Assembly: GCA_030549495.1 (NCBI GenBank)
Contig: JAUIRK010000875.1
Location: 895,501-959,500, forward strand
DNA from: Nectonema munidae
Lineage: Eukaryota > Nematomorpha > Nectonematoida > Nectonematidae
Direction: 5' to 3'
DNA: 64,000 nt
The translations under genes were made by a program, and so were the position numbers. The notes below the pieces were generated by a model that did not search any database, had not been told where the DNA came from, and saw only the letters and a program-made list of their open reading frames with translations. Positions 58,345 to 64,000 of the stretch are shown here, one piece after another. Numbering within the stretch: the stretch's first letter is position 1; each line of letters starts with the position of its first letter.

Positions 58345-60029
58345 CCATTTAATGGCGTAACTAGGCGTATAGTAAAGCGCCGGTTTCCCGCTTATTTTTT
58401 TTTAAATTCTCGAATTCGTGATTTCAAAATTTTGCTAGAATTTTCAGCTTTTATGAAAAATTTTACAACCAAATTTCTGAAAAGAGTCATTTCTTGAGTT
58501 TATAATTCGTTTTTACCACTTAAATATATATTAATATTATAAAATATTTGCATCGGCCATTTCACCCTTTTTCGCTGACATATCAATTCTATGGAGTTTC
58601 CCTAAATGATTGATCAGTCTTTAGGATTTTACAAAAAGATTCTTTTAATTTGTCGAAAAATGGGATATAATGAAAACGTAGACTGTTTTACAGTGATTTT
58701 GAAATTCAGAGTTATCCAAGAATATTCTTTTCTTTGATGCGATATCAATAACTAACTAATTTAACGAATATATACATTGATAACTTGAGTTTACCAAATT
58801 CACTCATTGATTCTTTTTACGAATGCAAGAATGAAGTATTATTTTATTTATGCTTTTAAAGGGGTATTTTGAAGATTCCATATGGTAAAATTATAAAACT
58901 ACTTTTTTTACACCTAATATTTCTCTGATAGTTAAACTTTTTCATATTTCTCGCTTTAAATCTCTTGTTGTTTTGGATGTTATATTTATCTTGTATTGTC
59001 AACTTCATGACAATGTTTTAAACTCTGAGTTGACTTCTCTAATTTTGTTATGCTTTCCATAATTTAAAATGATATTCACACTATATCCTATTTTTGTTTC
59101 ACACTGACATCCTGATGTTTTTTTCTACAATTTTTTTTCTTAATCATTTTCCATTTCAAGGATGTATAAACCCTCATTTAATTTCATTTATCTCCAAAAG
59201 ATTTCCCGATTGAAGAAAATACTTATGAATGAGGTTATAAAAAACATAGGATCCAAAAATGGAAAGAAGATATATTGAAGTAAAATAGATAAAAACACAA
59301 AAAATATATGATGTGTTCTTCTATGATATAAAATATAGATAGATATGTTCTCATTACTCGAACTTAAATGCAATGAACATTTGCTGAAAATATATCATAT
59401 TGATCAAGATCAAAATGTGAAAGATAAACAACAAGTTATAATTAGTCCAAAATAATAATTATCAAAGTTTCCATACATTGATAAGAAGTCTACATTTCTA
59501 GTCCCAATACACATTTTCCCTTATTTGCGTAAAAAATTTTTTCAATGATTATTTATCTCTCTTTGATGTATCGTAGGAAAATATACAAATAAATGAAGTT
59601 ATATACTAAAGTTTATCTGTGCACTGATATAAATAGGTAGTAGTATTACTACTTTGAATAGTAAAAAGTGGTAAAGTTAATTTTTAGTAAATATATATTG
59701 TGTTATAAAATATTGACTTACTATTTATATGATCAATATTTCTACCAAAAATATAAATTGTAAATAAAATTATTTTATCAATGTTAGAGTTATTAAATCC
59801 TATGATACTTTTACCCATACTGATGGTTGAAATTATTATAAATTTATTTTTAATAAATCATTGCATTTAGATGGCGTTAATACGCACATATTAATTCATA
59901 TATTTTAATAATTCCATAAAAAAAAAACTTACAATCTTCTATATCTATTTATTAATTTAATTTTTAAAAAAATTTTATATAAAAACATTTTTTATAAAAT
60001 AAAAGTGGAAAATTGAAAATTATTATCAA
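58345..60029. other. AT-rich stretch, no gene seen
   Basis: The start (AATGGCGTAACTAGGCG, then AAAGCGCCGG) resembles a hAT left end. The remainder is A/T-rich with no supported frame. Confidence 0.25.
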
Positions 60030-60780
60030 GTTGAAAAAACAGATGATACTAATTTTTATATAGGTGGAACTAAACTTAATCAAGTTGAAAAACAAAATCA
60101 TTTAGGATTAATTGTTGATTCAAAATTTTGTTTTTCTGATCATGTTTCTCATGTTGTAAAGAAAGCTTTCTCTATATTACACATATTAAACAATACTTTT
60201 GTGCTATCTGACATTGAAGTTTCTCTCCATCTGTTCAAATCTTTAGTCAGGATGTTTTAGAATATGGAAATGTGATTTTTGGAAATTCTTCAATCATGAA
60301 CATCAGAAAAATAGAAAATTTTCAGAGAGTATTTACAAAACACTTGAAAGGAATGCAAATTTTATGTTTCATTTAAAGATTGGAGAAAATTAATCTTCCT
60401 TTTTTGTATTACAGAAGAAGCTTAAGGAATGAAAGGATTACTATATTTAATATTGTGAAAGGAAACATGAACATTGACAAGAATGTTTTGCCTGGTTACT
60501 CAAAGAGAATTTCCAAATCACATTCCCTGAAATTTATACCTAATTCCCATCAAAGTAATTACAGACAACACTATTTAACACAAAAAGCATATAATCACTG
60601 GAATGGTTTGCCAAATGAAGTTACCGATTCCTTGAATATAAATAAATATCTTTGAAAGAAAGCTTGATCATTTTTGGAAAGATAAAAGATATCTCATTAT
60701 TTGATTGATTCGTATTTTATTTGTATTATATTTGATGCAATAATTCACATAGGCGGTTAGCCTCCTTACATTGCTCAATA
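60030..60780 (+). pseudogene. LINE reverse transcriptase, C-terminal part
   Basis: The plus strand reads VEKQNHLGLIVDSKFCFSDH then VSHVVKKAFSILHILNN, MLEYGNVIFGNSSIMNIRKI then ENFQRVFTKHLKGM, and LPGYSKRISKSHSLKFIPNS then YLTQKAYNHWNGLPNEV. These are the blocks after the catalytic site of CR1/Jockey-like reverse transcriptases (LG..ID..L.....I, ..P.LEY...W, IE.VQR.FT+). The end at 60780-60810 is TATGTTATGTTATGTCATGT, a simple LINE tail. The 5' part is missing. Confidence 0.7.
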
Positions 60781-60810
60781 CACGTATGTTATGTTATGTC
60801 ATGTTAACAG

Positions 60811-61881
60811 TATTCATTCCCACAACTTGGGTAATAATAATAATATTTTGGTGAAGCTTTTCCCAAATGTTCACTTACGCAATAGCCTTCTTTCTCTCCA
60901 ATATAGGAAAGTGTATAGCGCTTTGCATGTAAGATATTTACAAAATATAAAAGACTTCAACAAAAACTTAAGCTACACTTGTATCATATCAACCAGATTA
61001 GGATTCAATATTAACGACATCTTATTCGATAGATGCTTTCATTTTGGTGCTTTTGTTTTTCCTTCTTTCGTTTAGATCTCATCCAATCGTCAAGTACTCA
61101 TGGTTCTTTTTATCTCAGTCAACCTATGTTAGGGTTCGGGAAAAAATTCCCCATTCTCAAACTTCACTTTTTTCGTATATCTTAGAATTGTAACGGAATA
61201 AAAATTCAATATGTAAGATGTGTAGCGAAATTTTGAAGAAAAAAATCGAGCCGAAATCAAACATGATCAAAAAGATTTATCCAATAAAAGAGCCTCCAAT
61301 ATTCTCGATTACAATCAATGCATTTCTGTTTAGTATTATCGTTTTTCATTTTATTTTTTTTAACTTTAAAGAGACGATTCAAGGAAGTCATTGGAAGTAA
61401 TATGATTTGTTAATTCATAATTTCAAAATGGCAGAAACAGTTTGAATAATTATTTTTCTCTTGTACATAAATTAAGTAAAAAAATTCATTTGCTAATCAA
61501 TCTTTTTTGTAATTAGATTTTACCGGTATATATAAAATACATGATATTCTCTATCTATTACAAATGTTTATGGTGAACAAATAAATCATAAAACATTATT
61601 CACCGAAATATGTTATCAATAGGGCAAAGAACTTTTGACCTAAAAAAATCCTATTTTTTGACTTTATAATCAACAATTTTGACTGATTGCTCTTAATTTT
61701 AGACCTAAAGAAAAATTTGAAAGTTTAATTAAAAATACTCGTTCCTTAAATCATATTAAATTAATTAAAAAAAATTAATTAACATTTAATTTTTTTTAGA
61801 AATAGTTTTTTAATGTTTTGCTCAACTTAAAAACTTCGTTTTAAATTTTATGACGTAAAAATTTCAAGCAACCTAAGAATA
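60811..61881. other. No gene seen
   Basis: A 94-codon frame at 60791-61075 has no recognisable domain and lies in repeat-like DNA. Confidence 0.2.
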
Positions 61882-62265
61882 AATATAGTTCAACTTTGTT
61901 TAAAATTCGTTTACAGTGACTTTTTGTTTTTTAAATGTTTTTTTACTTTATTGTCTTTTATTCGCTCCTGAAGGAGGGTATCTTCAAATTTTTTAGTATA
62001 TTTTCCTTATACTTTTCAGCTTCTTATTCATCAACAAATTTATGATGAGAATGAAAACAATATGCATTATAAGTTAGGAAATAAAAGTTTAAATGTAACT
62101 TTTGAATGATAATTACTAATTAAGCGTAAAATAATTATTAAAAATATTTTAATTTTTGGCTTTTTAAAAATCAGTTACCTAAAATAAAATTTAGACTTTT
62201 TTTGACTTTATTGATCTAAAAATATCCAAAAAACAGAAGAAAATTAAATTCAAACTAGTTTAAAA
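61882..62265 (-). repeat. Dispersed repeat D, copy 2
   Basis: Inverted partner of 38062-38460, with a few percent differences by eye, mostly single bases and small indels in A/T runs. Confidence 0.8.
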
Positions 62266-64000
62266 TTGGTTTGAATGTTACTCAAGTGTTTGAACTTGAT
62301 ACTCCCAAGTTCGATAAAAAAACGTACCAAAGATCGAAATAGTAGCAAACTTTGATATTTTTCATGGTTTAGTTATTTTCCGTACGTTTTTTCTCATCGT
62401 ATTTAAAAAAAAAACTTTTTCCCACCTTAATTTTAAAACGTATTTTCTCAAAATGGCAAAAATATATTTATAACATTGTATTCAATAAAATGCAAGTTTG
62501 CCGCCATCTTGCTTCCATTACTAGTTTTAATGCCATTATTAGCAACCTTTAAAAATACCTTGATAGTGATAAGCATTATGACAAATGTTTTTTTCTGAAA
62601 TTCTAAATGGCGTTTAACAGATTTTATTTATTTATAATGTAAAAAAGACATAACATAACCTTACAAAACACGGTGGATGCAACCAATTAGGTCAGGGTTA
62701 TGCCGATATGTAGAAATAAGGGTCACACGATTGAAAATAACTCTCCAACGATGAAAACGTGCAAAAAAGGACAAAAAATCAATATAATTGAAACTTATGA
62801 AAGAATACATTTTTTTAAGTAAGACTTAATAACATTTCAAAGACTTATGGAAATAGCCAAAAAACCGTACAAAAGAAAACTTAGCTTTATTGACCTAAAG
62901 ATTTAAGTTATGTTGCAAATTCTAAATTTATTTCTTCTTTGTAAAATATATTTTACAGTAATTTCAATAAATTCTTCAAATTCTTCTTCTTTGAAGTGTT
63001 TAATTGAATGCAAAATTAACTATTATCATTCGACATATAATATCATAATATAGCATGCTAAATTTTAATATAACACACCTTTTTGTATCATTTCCGTTTT
63101 AAGATGAAAATACTTTTGAAAAATGTGAAAGCATACAATTCTAAGGTAAATTCTTTGATCATGTTTGAACAGTCTTCCAAAAAGTTTATTGATATGATTA
63201 CTTTCAAATAATAGTCATACGATTTAAAATTTTTGCATTTGATAAATATCATAGAGAGATCCAAATCCTTTCTTGTATCAACGAATCATAACAAGAAGTG
63301 ATTCTTACAGAAAATGGGGTAAAAAATCTAGCATTGAAATCGAATCCAACTTCAACGATTCCCAACCTTCAAAGAGAAAAGATCAGCGAGAATTGATGCA
63401 CTTGATGATGCAGAATAAGCACACTGAATTGGTATTCCTCTATTCCCATTAATTATAATGTCAAGAAAGTGAAACACTCATTTAAGATCTAATTTTTTTG
63501 TTTCTAAATATTTTTTGAAGCAACCTCATTTAGTAGGACCATCTTTATAGAATCACTAATTTTTATCCGGATATAAAGTATAGTAAATCAGCACATCAGG
63601 GGTGCTTTGGGATTTATTCAATTCTGTCTACTGTAAACAGGTTTTGAACATTTTTGTTGTGAATAATATAGCTTATTCGAGTTAATCAAATTTTTGGATA
63701 ATTTATTTTAAAATTTACCTTCACCTTTTATACACATGCGCATACGAAATATTCTAAGATTTTTCAAAATGAACAGTCTTCAAAAATAAAGTTTATTTAA
63801 GTGATTTTCCAAAATCAAACATTTCACTCCAGTATGAACAGTAATTCTCTCGAAACACAATTATTTCTATGTTCACGCACATATGTTACAAATTAAAATA
63901 AAATGAATTTGTAATTTAAATCTCCATGCAATTGTATGGGGATATCCGCCAAAATATTATTAGAGATGATACACCCACTTTTTCATCATTAAACATAAGT
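62266..64000. other. AT-rich stretch to the window end, no gene seen
   Basis: The patch at 63330-63440 (ARIDALDDAE in one frame) is less AT-biased, but too short to assign. Nothing else recognised. Confidence 0.2.

Noticed and set aside
1-64000. LTR retrotransposons or integrated viral genes
   Set aside because: I looked for paired long terminal repeats, protease and integrase motifs and saw none that could be supported.

Overview
The window is AT-rich eukaryotic DNA, almost certainly from an invertebrate animal. It holds two intact intronless reading frames, an INSIG protein and a rhodopsin-like receptor, in a dense bed of decayed animal transposons: BED-type hAT, pogo/Tigger, piggyBac, MULE with a FLYWCH finger, and several non-LTR retrotransposons. 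Strong AT bias, long microsatellites, tRNA-derived SINEs and this mix would suit an arthropod such as a parasitic copepod. The species is an inference; the sequence does not name it. No rRNA, functional tRNA, CRISPR array or bacterial operon is visible.

Layout. 1-3.7 kb: an orphan open stretch, a hAT MITE and the receptor gene (1877-2743). 3.7-9 kb: a satellite-like repeat, a broken piggyBac transposase, a FLYWCH/MULE remnant and the 3' part of a LINE. 10-19 kb: a SINE, a 5' LINE copy with ORF1 and endonuclease, a second piggyBac remnant and a C-poor tract. 19-24.5 kb: small non-autonomous elements, including piggyBac MITEs at TTAA, a foldback element, hAT derivatives and a 244-bp hairpin. 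25.4-26.3 kb: INSIG, with a poly(A) signal. 29-34 kb: a Tigger transposon (30917-33906) nested inside the BED-hAT reading frame. 35-37 kb: a complete MULE-type element (35085-36911) with terminal arrays of a TTCATC repeat and an 8-bp target duplication. 37-46 kb: piggyBac pieces, a second Tigger with a hAT element inside it, and LINE pieces, one of them split by another hAT MITE. 46.6-55 kb: an old hAT MITE split by an 8.1-kb composite bounded by two foldback elements. 57.6-58.3 kb: a very long ATTC microsatellite. 58.3-64 kb: AT-rich DNA with one LINE fragment and one dispersed repeat.

The two genes do not obviously work together. INSIG is an ER membrane regulator of sterol sensing; the receptor is unassigned. 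The strongest new signal is the group of foldback elements with arrays of a short core near their GGT ends. One copy carries a MULE transposase, and two copies appear to have moved an 8-kb segment between them, leaving a perfect 9-bp target duplication.
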